Position numbers and translations under genes: made by a program | Notes under the pieces: model-generated | What the model was told of the DNA's origin: nothing | What the model saw: the letters and a program-made list of their open reading frames with translations, nothing else | The model's database searches: none | Shown: one piece after another, positions 34,860 through 46,748 of the stretch | Layout of the letters: each line of letters opens with the position of its first letter | How positions within the stretch are numbered: the stretch's first letter is position 1 | Source of the DNA: Endocalyx cinctus | Lineage: Eukaryota; Ascomycota; Sordariomycetes; Amphisphaeriales; Apiosporaceae | Assembly: GCA_001600455.1 (NCBI GenBank) | Contig: BCKC01000006.1 | Coordinates: 3,472,001-3,536,000, forward strand | Reading direction: 5' to 3' | Length of the DNA: 64,000 nucleotides

Positions 34860-36130
34860 TGTGAATAATTTGCTTTAAAAGAGTAGAAAAATAGAAAAAT
34901 AAATTGATGTGATTAGTTTTGTATACCTGAGTGAGAAAAAGTATATGGGGTTTGTATGTAGTGCGAGTGGCGATTGGGATAGATGGATAGAGAGAGAGAG
35001 AGAGACAAGAAATAATTGATATGGGGTGGGGGGGAGATAATGAGGGTTTATATCATAATTAGAAATGACAATCTGGAATTTCTTATTGTAACAAGCTATG
35101 CAATCAGTAACCGTAACTTCGCTAACGAAAGGGTGACGAAAAGTATAGAGACAATGAAATAAATCAATGATGATTGTGTTCCCGATCTGATACCCCTCTG
35201 TTGCCCCCCTCTGCCCCTCACCTAATAACCCCACCATAGCTTCTATGCGTTCATTTCAACCTAGGTACAGTCCACTGTACTGCGTTGGTAGTGTAGGACG
35301 ATAGACGGACCTGTTTGAAGATGGTAAAGTAGATGTACATATTTCATCATTTAGTGGGTATTTTATAAAGTAACATGAATACGTAGCTAACTAGGTATAT
35401 CTTGTCTCATCTTATTCTACCCGTCAGCCCCGTCGGCCAGTCTGATGAAGATATTCAATCATGTACCGTAACTCCGGTCTTCCGGTGGTAATTCCACAAT
35501 ACTGCACAGTAGTTATCTGCCTACAGTTGTGGACAAATCCCGACTTTTTGCAATGTAATCCCGGCCTTACCGGAAATTCGAGTAATAATATCTGAGAGGA
35601 ATCGTATAGCGTTGGATAGATTCTCATCTATACGTATGCTTGCTGGCTGGCTGCTACGGTATTGTAGATTAGTTGAGTCTGAAATACATAACGAACATGC
35701 AAGTCTCGCAGTCCTTTTCCATAATCAGTTAGACTATCGTATACTATGTAGAGATACAAGTGACATCTACCACTTAAAATACCATGCCATCCATGCTTGA
35801 ATGCCTCCCTACCTCCCTGGCCTTTTAATTATCTCCGAGTTACACGAATTGAATATCAATCCTCTGAAACTTATGCGGCTCCAGATCTTCATCCCAGTAC
35901 ACAGTACACCCACTGACCGACTACTAGGTACTTACATAAACAATCCGCTCAATCAGATCGATGTGCTTGGTACCATATATTTTGTGATTTTGGCGCGTAT
36001 GTTCACTGTGTCTAAGTTCCTGTACTCGGCCGTCGCTTTTCTTTCGTGAGATGGTGTACCATTCGCGTCGTTGTTCTTCAGGGAAGCTTTCCCGCCCACT
36101 CTTTTTCACCTACTCGTACCACTTTAGGCC
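34860..36130. other. Intergenic region of 1.3 kb
   Basis: Promoter of the dienelactone hydrolase gene, with an (AG)n tract at about 34988-35004 and a G-rich GGGGTGGGGGGGAG run near 35020. The right part is the 3' flank of the next gene, also on the minus strand. No further coding sequence is supported. Confidence 0.5.
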
Positions 36131-37398
36131 TCATTTCTCGGGTTTGGCAGAGTCGTGCGGTCTTAAGGTCGTATATACGTCAATATCTGCCTGCGCCTTG
36201 AATGCTTAGTTGTTCTCTGCGCATCACGGATAGCTCTAGGATGTTCCGTCGATCTGCATCTCCCTCCTCCGTCAGTTCCGCTTTCCATTCTAGCCAACCC
36301 ACATTGCACCTTTTCTTGCCCAGCTTCGGCAAGAGTCCGCAATTCGTGCCCACCTGTCCCACTGCGTACTCTGTTCTGGATTTCTCCATCTCTTTCTTCT
36401 CTTCTTGAATTTCCAGATGTTATAACGGTATCATCATTCAATATACCATGGCGGTGAAATTTGATCGTTCCCCAGAGGCGATTGCGTAGCTTTGGGAGTC
36501 TGAGTGTCTCATCGGTTCCATCTCCAGACATATCTTGCCTGATCCTTACTAGAGAATCTATTTCCGTTTCCGGTGTCCCTTCTTCGCTCTCTCCACGGCC
36601 CATCAGCCGCCACCACCACCTTCTTTGCGCCTCTTCCCGATCTTCGGTCCCAGCAAGACTAGGTCTTGGTTCAGCCAGAATATCATCGGTCTCGGGATGT
36701 TGGTGTTGGTTTTGATGTTGATATTGCTGCTGCTGCTGCTGATATTTATGATTCCATCGCCTAATTCGGATATTCTCGCGCGCCAGACTCGAATGGGGAC
36801 TGTCTTTGGCTTGAGATTCGCGACCGACTAGCGACCCATCTCCTTCCTGGGCCGTGCCCGAAGACGGACCGCTTCGTGGTGTGATCGAGCCCCTGGCCGC
36901 TTTAGCCAAGTCTATCAGATTCATCCGTAGCGGTTTCGGCTGTAGTTTTTGTTTCCCTCCTTGCGGTGACCCCGTCTCCGGCGGGGCCGGGGTTTCTAGC
37001 TGCGACGATTGTGTTGGTCTTGTCGGTTTCCGTACCTGTTCCTCGATTCCCGTATCGTACGGATGCGTGCTCTTTCCCGGTTTCGTTGATCTGGTTCTAG
37101 CCTTCGTCACTACCGGCACAGAAGACCTGGCGGACGCGCTCGACTGGGGAAGACTGGCCCGACGCTGCTCTTCTATGAGATCTAGACGACGGTCGATATC
37201 ATCTTGCCAGTCTTCAAGCTTCGTATTTATCCACGTCAGGGGTTTTGAGACGGCCTCGAGCGCCTTGGATCGAAAGGACCGGGGTGGATACTGAGTTTCG
37301 GCGAGTATGCCGGGCTCCGTGATGGTCGTTTGCGTCGGCCATCTTTCACGGTAATCCACTCGTTTCCCCTTTCTATCATGCTTTTTGATTCGTACCAT
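36131..37398 (-). CDS. Low-complexity hypothetical protein (fungal, unknown function)
   Basis: Preferred model, exons (minus) 37398-36447, 36375-36310 and 36204-36131, 363 aa. The first exon alone can be read through to 36163 (411 aa), but that tail is Arg/Gly/Thr-rich noise. The spliced model instead gives a coherent ending: TQWDRWARIADSCRSWARK, then FKAQADIDVYTTLRPHD, then SAKPEK. Introns are 71 nt (GTATAT...CAG) and 105 nt (GTGCAA...AAG); the second has weak borders. Features: a basic N terminus (MVRIKKHDRKGKR), a short helical segment (LTWINTKLEDWQDDIDRRLDLIEEQ), a long Ser/Pro/Arg-rich disordered region, and a Gln-rich tract of CAG repeats (about 225-245). There is no known domain. The conserved parts seem to be the two ends. 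Confidence 0.6.
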
Positions 37399-38721
37399 AT
37401 TGCCGGGTCGTACACTTAATAGGTGATAGATTTAGTTGTCCATGTTTTTCTAGAAGCCAAGTAATGTAAGGATGCATAGGCTCACGGTTGTCGTAAATCC
37501 TAGTGTCAATGGTTTTTACTCTTTTTTTTTTTCAAGTTTGACAAAATTTACTGCGTCCCGGCTAGAGCGCATCTCATGTCCCTTCAGTGAGATATGCTGT
37601 CCATAGTACGTCAATTTATCGATTTCAGGTAGATATTAGTGCTTTTATTTTTAGGCGTGAATCTGTCTTGAGAACATCTAAAATTATATTAAAATTTATC
37701 ATATATGTAGAAATGCATCAAGCGGACATACTTTTTCAAGTACGCTGACCGTAATGTCTAAGGAGTTCTTCGATATAAACAGTGTTCCTCCTGAATATCT
37801 ATGCGATAATATGAAATTTCCCTGTAAAAAGTGGTCATCGAAGAAATTACAATAGCCAGGATCTCGTTTGTTTATTCTTTCCTTCCCTTTCCTCTAAAAA
37901 ATTAAGCCCCAAAAGAATGGTTTCTCAACGGTATAGCCTCGAGTAATTATGCCTTAGGTAGGTACTCCGTTAAGTTGAATAAAGTCTTAGGTAAAGGCAG
38001 GTAGGTATTAAATAGATGGTATAGATGGTATAGATGGAAGGTACTAAGGTTGAGGGCCGTTTTAATTGAGATTAGGTAGCTGCAACTTCTCAATTAAATG
38101 TTACCCGTAAACTAAACCATTCCCACGTTTGTGTTGATATCCATATAACTCACCTTACCATATCACAATCATTAATTCTATGCCCGATATCGCCAGGCAA
38201 ATACCTAGATTTGACTCATCTCTACATTCTTTTAAAATGTAATGAGTCTTAAGTCTATACGAAATTAACACGAAATAGCTGAAAGATTCTTTCACCGATG
38301 ACTCCTTACCTTGAGAAAGAATAGCGCGGCGTAGCTAAAACCTCCACGAATGAGTCAGGCAGTCAACTTAAAGTCTTCTAAGCCCTATATCTAGGTAGGT
38401 AACCTTGGGAATAAGTCAATATCTACCAAATAAGGAACATATTGGTTCATAAAAAGAAACAAGCACACCTTTAGCTCGTATCTCAAATCCATTACTAACT
38501 ACTTAAGTATTTATAGTATCCCATCTACACCTACATATCTCGCTAGATATTCTTCTCGAATTCCCCCTTTTCTCGTCTATATACATGCGCATACTCACCT
38601 GCGCACGTACACCATACATCCATCTTTCACCGATATTCTCTAGTTACGGCTACGTTAACCCACGTTAACCCCCCTCTCCCCCTTTCTCTCTCTCCCTCCC
38701 ATACAATATTCAGTTGCAATT
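37399..38721. other. Divergent promoter region of the hypothetical and vWA-RBR genes
   Basis: AT-rich, about 1.3 kb. It contains a 9-bp tandem repeat (TAGATGGTA units, 38012-38037), CTAGGTA-type words near 38390, and a CT-rich tract just before the next start codon. No coding sequence is seen. Confidence 0.55.
38669..38702 (+). promoter_or_regulatory. Pyrimidine-rich tract upstream of the vWA-RBR start
   Basis: About 34 bp of almost pure C/T ends 20 bp before the ATG at 38722. CT-rich tracts at this position commonly mark transcription starts in filamentous fungi, so the transcript probably starts in or just after it. Confidence 0.5.
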
Positions 38722-41700
38722 ATGGCCAAGTCATCAGCTGAATATGATCTATTGATCATGACCGATGCCACTTATTCTATGAACGAATATTTACGTGCAT
38801 TGCGCTTATCCATTCCCAGCATTATTTCTGTCTCGGCCCTCACGGATTCCTTCGCAAATATTGGTGTACTCGCGTATCGGGATTACAGTACTAAATCCGT
38901 CACAGAGTGGTCTGGTTGGTGCGGGAAGAATGGTACCATCGATCAAGATGATTTATTCTCCTTCGCCGGGAACCTATCCACCGGTTCAGGACTAGACTGG
39001 CCCGAGGCAACCAAGACTGGGCTTGCTCTAGCACACAGCGTTATGCGACCCGAAGCCACAACTCTCATTATTACGTACGCCGATGCACCCCCTCACGCGC
39101 TGGGCAACACGGACAGCAACCCCTTAAAAGAAGAAAATTTCTTATCCGGCCCGGCCTTCGGAGACTCAAGTCACCTTTTCAAAGACTGGGTTTCTGCCAC
39201 TCGAACTCTTCAGCGTGGGCCGAAGAAGGCACAAGTATTCACTCTATTCGGCTACGATGGTGCCACCAGTTTCACTCCCTACATCTTCCTGTCTAACCAG
39301 ACGTCGGGAGCATGCTTCAACCTGAGCCGTTGTATAACGCCTGATCTGATCAGTTCCTTCACCATGGCCACCATACTGGCGTGGCTCGGTGTCGCCAAGG
39401 CTGGTGCCACCTCGACTTTAGATGATAGAGTCACTATTATGCAATACGTTAAGCCCGAATTACTAGGAGGGATTAATAGTGAAGTAGATTCACTTGCGAA
39501 GGTATATGTGCACGGGCTCTCATCTTCAACTGAGATAATTACAAGGAAACCGGTTGACGACGATGTGATTCGGAAAGAAATCACGACCCGAGATCCCCCG
39601 GTCCAAGATTTTGCAAAGCGTTATCTCGTCGACGAAGCGTACCGCGCCGTTGTTATAAAGCATCTCACTAAGATCATCAGAGAAGACGTTTCAGCCATGG
39701 CGATCAATCCCGTGTTTGGTAGCTTATGGCGGGTCGTTTGCAACGACCGAACGAGTGACGTCCGAGACTCTTTGATATCAGAATTTGGTCTCGGCATCGA
39801 ACGGCTGAGGAGGGAGGACGACCGACGAAATATGAAAGCATGGCTAGCTGAATCATACAACTACACCGCCGAGATATTGGATTTGATCGAGGAAGTCGAG
39901 CCACGGGATCGATATCCATGCGTCCTACTGGATCCCACTCAGGACTGGTCGGCTCCTGTATTAGCGGAAGGTGCGGACAACGAGGACAAGAGTTCGGATA
40001 AAACCAGGTCTCATTTCACACGGGAAGAACTTCTTGAGATCGGTAGATCATGCGATTACCGAGTATTGCAACGTCTCGGAAAGGTACTAACAAGACTCAC
40101 CTTTGTCGATTCCGAAGATAAGATGCCAGCACATATCTATAGTACGACAAATGAGGAAGTTCCACGGATTCCACTCGCTCTAGTCTCACCTAAGTATAAG
40201 TGTCGCTTCTGGAAAATTCTTCTACATCTCATCATCCCCGGTACGAAGTTAGGATCTCGACCGGCAGCGCTCCTAGCAGCGTTGAGCATTCGCATGGGTA
40301 TCAAGCCCCTAGTGAATGCTGCTGATACGGAATTGAGAAATTGGAAGAGCCATTGGAACGATATTAACGTTCCGGAAACTTGGAACACCAATTGTCTTTC
40401 TCTCATTCTGGATGCAGATAAAGACTTCGAGTCTCGAAAGGTTGCCGGCAAGGTTCTTGAGCCAGATCATGAGCAGGAATCCTTCCTGAAAGAGGAAGAT
40501 CGGCGGTTGTTCCGTCTTCTCGTGGATTACAGCATGCTCAAGGCGAATATGTTGACAACCGTCCAAGCACGGGTAGGATGGCACCCGGAGAAGAGCAAAG
40601 CCCCCATCGGTCCCCTCGCCATCTGTGCTTCGTGTCAATATCCCCGCTCCGTCACCATTATGGCGGACGGAGCTATCTGCGGCGTTTGCCTGAATCCATC
40701 CACGGATTCTAGAGACTCCACACCTCAAAGCACGAAGAAGTCGACAGTCCACTTAAACGTATCCAAGGAAGCAAACAAAGACACAAATGCGACGTGGGTC
40801 GAATGTAGCATATTAACATGTCGAGCGCAGTATGTGGTCTATAACGTAGATGGTCTGAGGGTGCGGCCCAAGTGTCATTACTGCCGCCACCAAAGTTTGT
40901 TAGGAGATAATACCCAGAATCCAGGCCCAGCACCGACTGCCGAATGCGTGCAGTGTTTAAACAAAATCATCTACCCTACCGAATATCGACCGAAAGACTT
41001 TGTGCCTGAGACGTTCAAATGTCCGGCTTGCGAGGTTGGACGTAAGACAATCGTGGAAGTCGATACGACACCACACAAACTCGCGGATAGCAATGGCATT
41101 GACTGGCTCATCCGCAATAAGAAAAATAAGATCCCCGGAGACGTATTGGCTGGACGCTCACTCTACAAGACGGCTGTCTCCATAGCCGAGAACGGCGGGC
41201 TGGAAGACCTCCCAGAGTTCGTTTCAATCCTGCCCGAGATCGAAGGCTTGCAGCTCACGCATCGCGGTAAGCTCATCCGCAACGCGACCGATATCCAACA
41301 GACGCTCGCAGGCTGGATCAAGTCTCGCCGGGCCGAAGCGGAACTGTGTAGCCTTTGCTTCGAATCGTTCAACAAGAAGAAAGGAGAAGTCAGATCGGCG
41401 TGCGGACGCTCGGGCTGCGGCCAGAAGATCTGCAACGGCTGCCGCCGGGAATGGTACGGCATCAACGCGCGCGGTCGGGTGATCAACTTGGCCGCTCTGA
41501 GCTGCCCGTTCTGCCGTCGCCGGCCCGCCGCCAAGGCGCTGGGAAAGCAAGGGCGGGGCCTGGCGCTCCTCGGAAACCTGAAGAACGCGGTCGACGACGC
41601 CGGCGGCTGGGTCTACGCCTGGTGCGACGCGTGCGGGACGGCGAAGCGATTCGTCGAGCGGGCCTGCGCCCAGGGCGCCCCGCCGGACGTGAGGGACTGG

Positions 41701-41988
41701 AGGTGCGACGACTGCGGACCGGCGGTGGGTGGGAAGGGATCCAACCTGAAGATCCGCAACTGCCCCGGGTGCGACACGCCGACGGAAAAGCAGGGCGGGT
41801 GCGATCACATAGTTTGCACGATGCCCGGGTGCGGCGTACACTGGTGCTTCTACTGCGGCAAGCAGGTGGATGAGGCGGTAATTTACGTGCACATGTCCCA
41901 AGAGCACGGCGGCTGGTTCGATGGCGGAGATGGCGTATACGAAGACGAGGATGAAGGGGGATTTGAATATGAGTATGACTATGACTAA
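38722..41988 (+). CDS. vWA-domain RBR-type E3 ubiquitin ligase
   Basis: Intronless, 1088 aa. The N-terminal von Willebrand A domain (about 7-200) has a MIDAS-like DATYSM at residues 15-20 and TLIITYADAPPH. It is closest in style to the vWA of fungal alpha-kinase-type proteins. The middle is helical and unassigned. From about 640 two zinc-ribbon-like Cys pairs appear (CASCQYP, CGVCLNP; CHYCRHQ; CVQC, CPAC). The C terminus is a complete RBR: RING1 from about 876 (CSLCFES, CPFCRRR), IBR from about 966 (WCDACG, WRCDDC), and RING2 from about 1014 (CPGC, QGGCDH with the predicted catalytic Cys, HWCFYCG). An acidic/Tyr tail follows. RBR ligases pass ubiquitin through the RING2 Cys. The vWA domain is presumably the substrate or partner module. 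The combination is uncommon. Confidence 0.87.
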   Translation: MAKSSAEYDLLIMTDATYSMNEYLRALRLSIPSIISVSALTDSFANIGVLAYRDYSTKSVTEWSGWCGKNGTIDQDDLFSFAGNLSTGSGLDWPEATKTGLALAHSVMRPEATTLIITYADAPPHALGNTDSNPLKEENFLSGPAFGDSSHLFKDWVSATRTLQRGPKKAQVFTLFGYDGATSFTPYIFLSNQTSGACFNLSRCITPDLISSFTMATILAWLGVAKAGATSTLDDRVTIMQYVKPELLGGINSEVDSLAKVYVHGLSSSTEIITRKPVDDDVIRKEITTRDPPVQDFAKRYLVDEAYRAVVIKHLTKIIREDVSAMAINPVFGSLWRVVCNDRTSDVRDSLISEFGLGIERLRREDDRRNMKAWLAESYNYTAEILDLIEEVEPRDRYPCVLLDPTQDWSAPVLAEGADNEDKSSDKTRSHFTREELLEIGRSCDYRVLQRLGKVLTRLTFVDSEDKMPAHIYSTTNEEVPRIPLALVSPKYKCRFWKILLHLIIPGTKLGSRPAALLAALSIRMGIKPLVNAADTELRNWKSHWNDINVPETWNTNCLSLILDADKDFESRKVAGKVLEPDHEQESFLKEEDRRLFRLLVDYSMLKANMLTTVQARVGWHPEKSKAPIGPLAICASCQYPRSVTIMADGAICGVCLNPSTDSRDSTPQSTKKSTVHLNVSKEANKDTNATWVECSILTCRAQYVVYNVDGLRVRPKCHYCRHQSLLGDNTQNPGPAPTAECVQCLNKIIYPTEYRPKDFVPETFKCPACEVGRKTIVEVDTTPHKLADSNGIDWLIRNKKNKIPGDVLAGRSLYKTAVSIAENGGLEDLPEFVSILPEIEGLQLTHRGKLIRNATDIQQTLAGWIKSRRAEAELCSLCFESFNKKKGEVRSACGRSGCGQKICNGCRREWYGINARGRVINLAALSCPFCRRRPAAKALGKQGRGLALLGNLKNAVDDAGGWVYAWCDACGTAKRFVERACAQGAPPDVRDWRCDDCGPAVGGKGSNLKIRNCPGCDTPTEKQGGCDHIVCTMPGCGVHWCFYCGKQVDEAVIYVHMSQEHGGWFDGGDGVYEDEDEGGFEYEYDYD

Positions 41989-43832
41989 GGTACTAGGGTT
42001 ACCAGGTCGGGATGTTATATGCGCGTTTAGGTTTCCTCTTACGACTTTACGATATATGTGGATCAGGTGAATGAAAAATAAGAGGATCAGGTTTTATTAA
42101 TAGGGCGAAGCTTACAGCAAAAACTCATTACTGGGTAGTGATAACTTAGCTGCCTGGCATTTCATAGTATTTTTCCTCGGAGTTGACGAAAGAGACTCCC
42201 TACTGGGTTAAGACAATGCAGTTATTACTATGACTTACGTATGTAATGCGCATAAAAATCGAGCGCGCAAATCTAGAATTTGCAGTGTCTCATGCCAAAT
42301 AGTAAACGACCGAGCTCTGACATAAGACGCCACCAAATGTGTGTGAAAAAAAAAAAAAAAAAAAAAAAACAAGTAGGATGGATAAGATGAGCCTCATATT
42401 TTATTTATGACATTATCCCCCGAGAGACCACCGTACCGTTAGCGTACAAATCTTTATTATGAACCGGCAGACTGGACGATAAGACGAACCTAAATGTACT
42501 TGTACTCTGTACTCCGTTGATATTTATTTTTAGAATATTTCACGAAACTTGCACATGTTCATTACCCACTTTACCACTCTACCGTGTACTACGGTCTACC
42601 TAGGTATGTAGATGAATATCAGAGAAGAAACGATCGATCTACTGACTATAAAGTGCTACTGCGATGGTGAAGTAAAAGAAAAGACTAGCTGATTGACGAA
42701 AGGTTTCTACTTGTAGATCTCGTTCATAGATACTATATTTGTATATACTAAAAAAAAAAAAAAAAATCAGTGAAAATCAAGGATTGAACTACGTACAATA
42801 TTACGATCCACGGGTAAGTAACTGCATATGAAGTCACAAATGTACATCAAATAAGAATAGCTACCTTTTATGTTCGAACATACATGGGTGCCTGTCTGCT
42901 AACGTGGCAGGCGTGGTTATGCCTGTCTTCTCAACGGTCCCGTCCCGATGACAGGGAAATGTAATCTTCTCTGTACAGAGTCGGGAATAAGCATCGGACT
43001 TTTTACTTAACTCAACCTCAACACAAACATGTTTTCAGATTATACCATATCATTACTACTGTGTATTTCGGTCCATGGAACTTTTATAGGGTTTATAATA
43101 AGTTATCCATACTTATACGAGGGATGAATGAATGACGTTCGTATATTGTCCAAGTGGTAAGCTAGCACTGTCTACTGCGCATAAGGCTGGTCTTAGGACT
43201 CAAGACAGTTCATATGCCAAGCCTGACTAAATCTCCAGCTCTGATCTTTCATCAACGTTTCCTGGTCAAAATCAAATCGTGAAGCGGTGCTAAATTCTGA
43301 CTGAGAAAAACTAAAGTCTCACCCGTTCATAATCTAACGCAACGCAGTGCCGCAGAGCTTGTACATCAAAGAACCATCAGGCTTGGCGAATATACTAGAA
43401 TTTCCCTCTGTCACCGTTTTTTTTTTTTTTTTTTTTTTTCCCAGGCGCAGAAAATATACCCAAATGTACCGGGGGCTGAAGACTTTCGAATCCCTCCCCC
43501 GCTTCAAGTCTCTTAAACGTAGTCGTAGATAACAAAAATAAAATGTGTTGGTCCCCTTGTACATAAGATAGACCCCATTGTCCCCTGGGTTACCAACCTG
43601 GGCATTCTGGCCTCTTATATTATTAGACATCCTGCACTCCACAGACTAATATTAAGCTTGGCTGGAATATGTAACGACGATCTTCTCCGAGCGTGTCCTT
43701 CTTACCTTAAAAATTTCACTCTGCCTTTCTTTATCTTAGGATTTTTCGCGTTGATTTCGTACATCCGATCTTAATGTCCTACTTCACCCGTATTCTCTAA
43801 GAAGCTGCTTTGATAGATGGTTATATACAGAC
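41989..43832. other. Intergenic region of 1.8 kb
   Basis: Carries A- and T-homopolymers (around 42349-42369, 42751-42767 and 43419-43439) and CTAGGTA words near 42598. No exon is recognised. The open stretches present run through the homopolymers. Confidence 0.5.
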
Positions 43833-46748
43833 ATGGCCGACTACAGCGAGTGGGCAAATAGTAATAATAATAATAGTAGTAGTAGTAACCAATCTGCGCC
43901 GTACAGTGGGCGGAATCAGCAAAATCTACCGGAAAATCCCTTTGAATCGCCGGAAGAACGTCAAAGAATAACAAGCGATGATGTCTCTCTAATCTCCCGA
44001 TCCCACCCAGACGAGATATCTTGGCTGTCGCGCGCCTCGTCCATGTCGTCAGACTCGCAAGAATGGACTTCACAAAATGTCGACCGGAAGACGAGCCCCG
44101 CGATACATCAAACGCGGGGGACAGCCTTGGAGGGTGGCGACCTAGGTGCTAGAACTCCCATGCTATCACCCGACATAAATATCGATTCATCGTTCAGTCG
44201 AGGCAATTCACCCGAACAAACCCAATTCGCAAACCAGAAGCCACATTTCGAGACTTCGTCGCGACCCAGACCGGCTCCTTTCAACTTCGACGACTCAAAT
44301 ACGGCGTATTCTTCCCCCGCCATGAACTCGGGCCGGTCTTTATTCTCCCCCTTCTCCCATTACCGTCGCGTAGGATCTGGCGCAAACCTAATAAACACCC
44401 CGTCCTCGCCCGGACGAAGTCCCCAAGCGCCGCCACCCTATTCCGCGCCGCCGGGTACCGGGCCCGGGAAGAAATGGTGGCGATGGCGGCCCTTTTGGAA
44501 TATGTACGTCTTCTTCCTGCTTGGCGTGGCCTTTGCGATAGGCCACCACATCTTCTACAGCACCCTGAACGGGAAGGAGGCCAAGGATCAATTAGCGGCG
44601 CTTCGGTACGGTGCCGTATTAGCTTTCTTAAGTAAGGCCAGCCTCGTCGCCGCCATAGCCATCGCTTTCCGGCAGCGGATCTGGACGACCGTGAAGAATA
44701 AGTTATTGACCGTGGCCGCGTTGGATTCTCTTTTCGCCGCCACGGAAGATCTGTTTGCCTTGCTTAATTTCGAAGTTTATAAAAAGGCTAGGATCGCCAT
44801 GTTACTGGCTATCTTCGTCTGGTAAGAATTGTCACGGCCCGGAATCTGACGGACTCCCTCATGTCGGCCATGAGTTACGACGAATGCTAATTCCGGACTA
44901 GGCTTACTCCTTTTGTTATTATCATAACGAGCACCACGTTGACTGTGGAGCCAGCGATCACAGTCGAAGATTGGATGTGTCCTAATATTCGCACCTTGAA
45001 CTTTACCAAAGAATCAGAAGAGGTACGTTTGTATACACGATATCTACCTTATCTTCACCATCGGATAGACTCTCTAATGCTTGATCTTGTAGAACTGGCG
45101 TACCCCGACAAAACTGGGCGGTTTATACGGTCTATCGTTGTCGCAATGGAATACTACCACCGACGATACTTCGTCATCTAATTTCTTCGATTACTTCACG
45201 GCGCCTAGCGACAAGTTTGTCCAGACCGCCACCCACGCAGCTTTCATGTCCATGGTGATCCCTGTAACGGGAGCTAACCTCGCGATATGCGGGTCTGGTT
45301 GGAACTGTACCTACGAGGTAAACTTCACGGCGCCTGCCTACAAATGCACGGAACAAGCCAGCGGGGTAGGTTCCGAAGTGCAATCACTGGATAACGGCCA
45401 AAAGCCACCCAACGGGTTTAGCACGGACCTCATATTACCCAGAGGGAATCACAGCTATTACGCGTATGCGACGGGCGGAGAGTATTCCATCAACCAGTTT
45501 AACGATACCCAGCCGGGAGGATATCCCACGACCTCGCCTCCGTACCCTAAGAATGCGGGCGCGTTCCGGACCGAACCCGTGATATGGATCGGATACGCCG
45601 TGAGAGTCGATCCGGATGCAACCCCACCGGCCAATCCATCGGCGCCGGGGTGGGACGACGCCTTCATCCCAAAAGTTATCGCTTGCCAAAATTACGAGGC
45701 CGCCTACACGGTCCTGTTCAATCTGACGGGAGGTGACCAGATAACCAACGTAACAAAGCTTGAATATTTGAACCCCGTTATTGAGTAAGTTGACTATTCC
45801 ACCCGTATTATATTTCCGTTTCCGTTACCCGTATGATCCACAATTACTTTTTTCACGTGCGTAGTTATGACTAACATTCTTGTATTACGTAGCACGGTGT
45901 GGGAGCAAGATGAAATGGCGATGGACGGGACGCGCGACAACATTACGGCCACGCCGGAAAGCAACTACGTGCTCCCGCGGGACGTGGAGCGATACCGCCG
46001 AGTGGCGGCCTACCACTCGCTCGGGATGCAGCTGCGGTACTTCGTAAACGGCACGGTCGACTCGGGGAACCTGAACGTGCCGATCCAAAACACCAAGGCG
46101 ATCCAGACGAAGCTGCTGGACGCGCGGCACGAGTACTTCCCGTACTCGAACCTCAAGGAGATGATCCAGGAATTCTACCAGGACATCATCTTCTCGCTCT
46201 TCTCGAACGAGCAGTTCGTCTCGATCGTGTGGGCCGCGAACCCGGGCAACATCACGGGCGACTTCCTCGGCGACGACACGACGCGCTACCCGTGCGGGCG
46301 GTCGCGCGTCCAGAACGTTTTCGACTACCACCGGCGCGACCTGTGGATCGTCTACGCCGTGGCCATCGTGCTGGCCCTCGCCGGCGTCGTGTCGGGCACT
46401 TTGGCCGTGTTCGAGAACGAGGGGATCCTCCGCAACACGCGCTTCTCCAGCATCGTCGCGGCCACGAGGGGCCCCGCCCTCGAAAAGGTCGGCTGGGATC
46501 ACAGCGACCCGGGCGCGGGAGGGGGCGGGATCCCCGAGCAGATCAAGACCCTCAAGGTAGGGTACGGTATCGTGCACAGGGCTTCGAGCGGTTTCGGCGT
46601 CTCTTCCTCGTTCCATCAGGATCACGATAACGCGCGATTCCCCGATAGGGTGATCTGGGACGGGACGGACATTTGGTACGGCTTTGGTCTAGAGGGTGAC
46701 GTCAGGCAGACGCGAAAAGAAGGAAGCGTATTCCGAAATAGAGTATAG
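43833..46748 (+). CDS. Large conserved fungal multi-pass membrane protein
   Basis: Exons 43833-44821, 44902-45022, 45093-45784 and 45893-46748, 885 aa, all GT-AG and in frame. A cytosolic disordered N terminus of about 215 residues starts with poly-Asn/poly-Ser coded by AAT and AGT repeats. Hydrophobic segments at about 222-245, 258-280 and 318-345 are followed by a large loop (about 350-745) with many N-glycosylation sequons and paired Cys (ICGSGWNCTYE, PAYKCTE). A last helix (DLWIVYAVAIVLALAGVVSGTL, about 750-772) precedes a cytosolic tail. I recognise it as the fungal family often labelled formylmethionine-deformylase-like in databases. No deformylase motif is visible, so that label says nothing about function. 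Topology suggests an extracytoplasmic domain at the plasma membrane or in the secretory pathway. Confidence 0.82.

Noticed and set aside
41224..41907. Minus-strand open frame of 227 codons opposite the RBR domain
   Set aside because: Shadow of the Cys-rich, GC-rich RBR coding sequence.
45885..46625. Minus-strand open frame of 246 codons opposite the last exon of the membrane protein
   Set aside because: Composition (Arg/Val/His-rich) and exact overlap with a GC-rich exon mark it as an antisense shadow.
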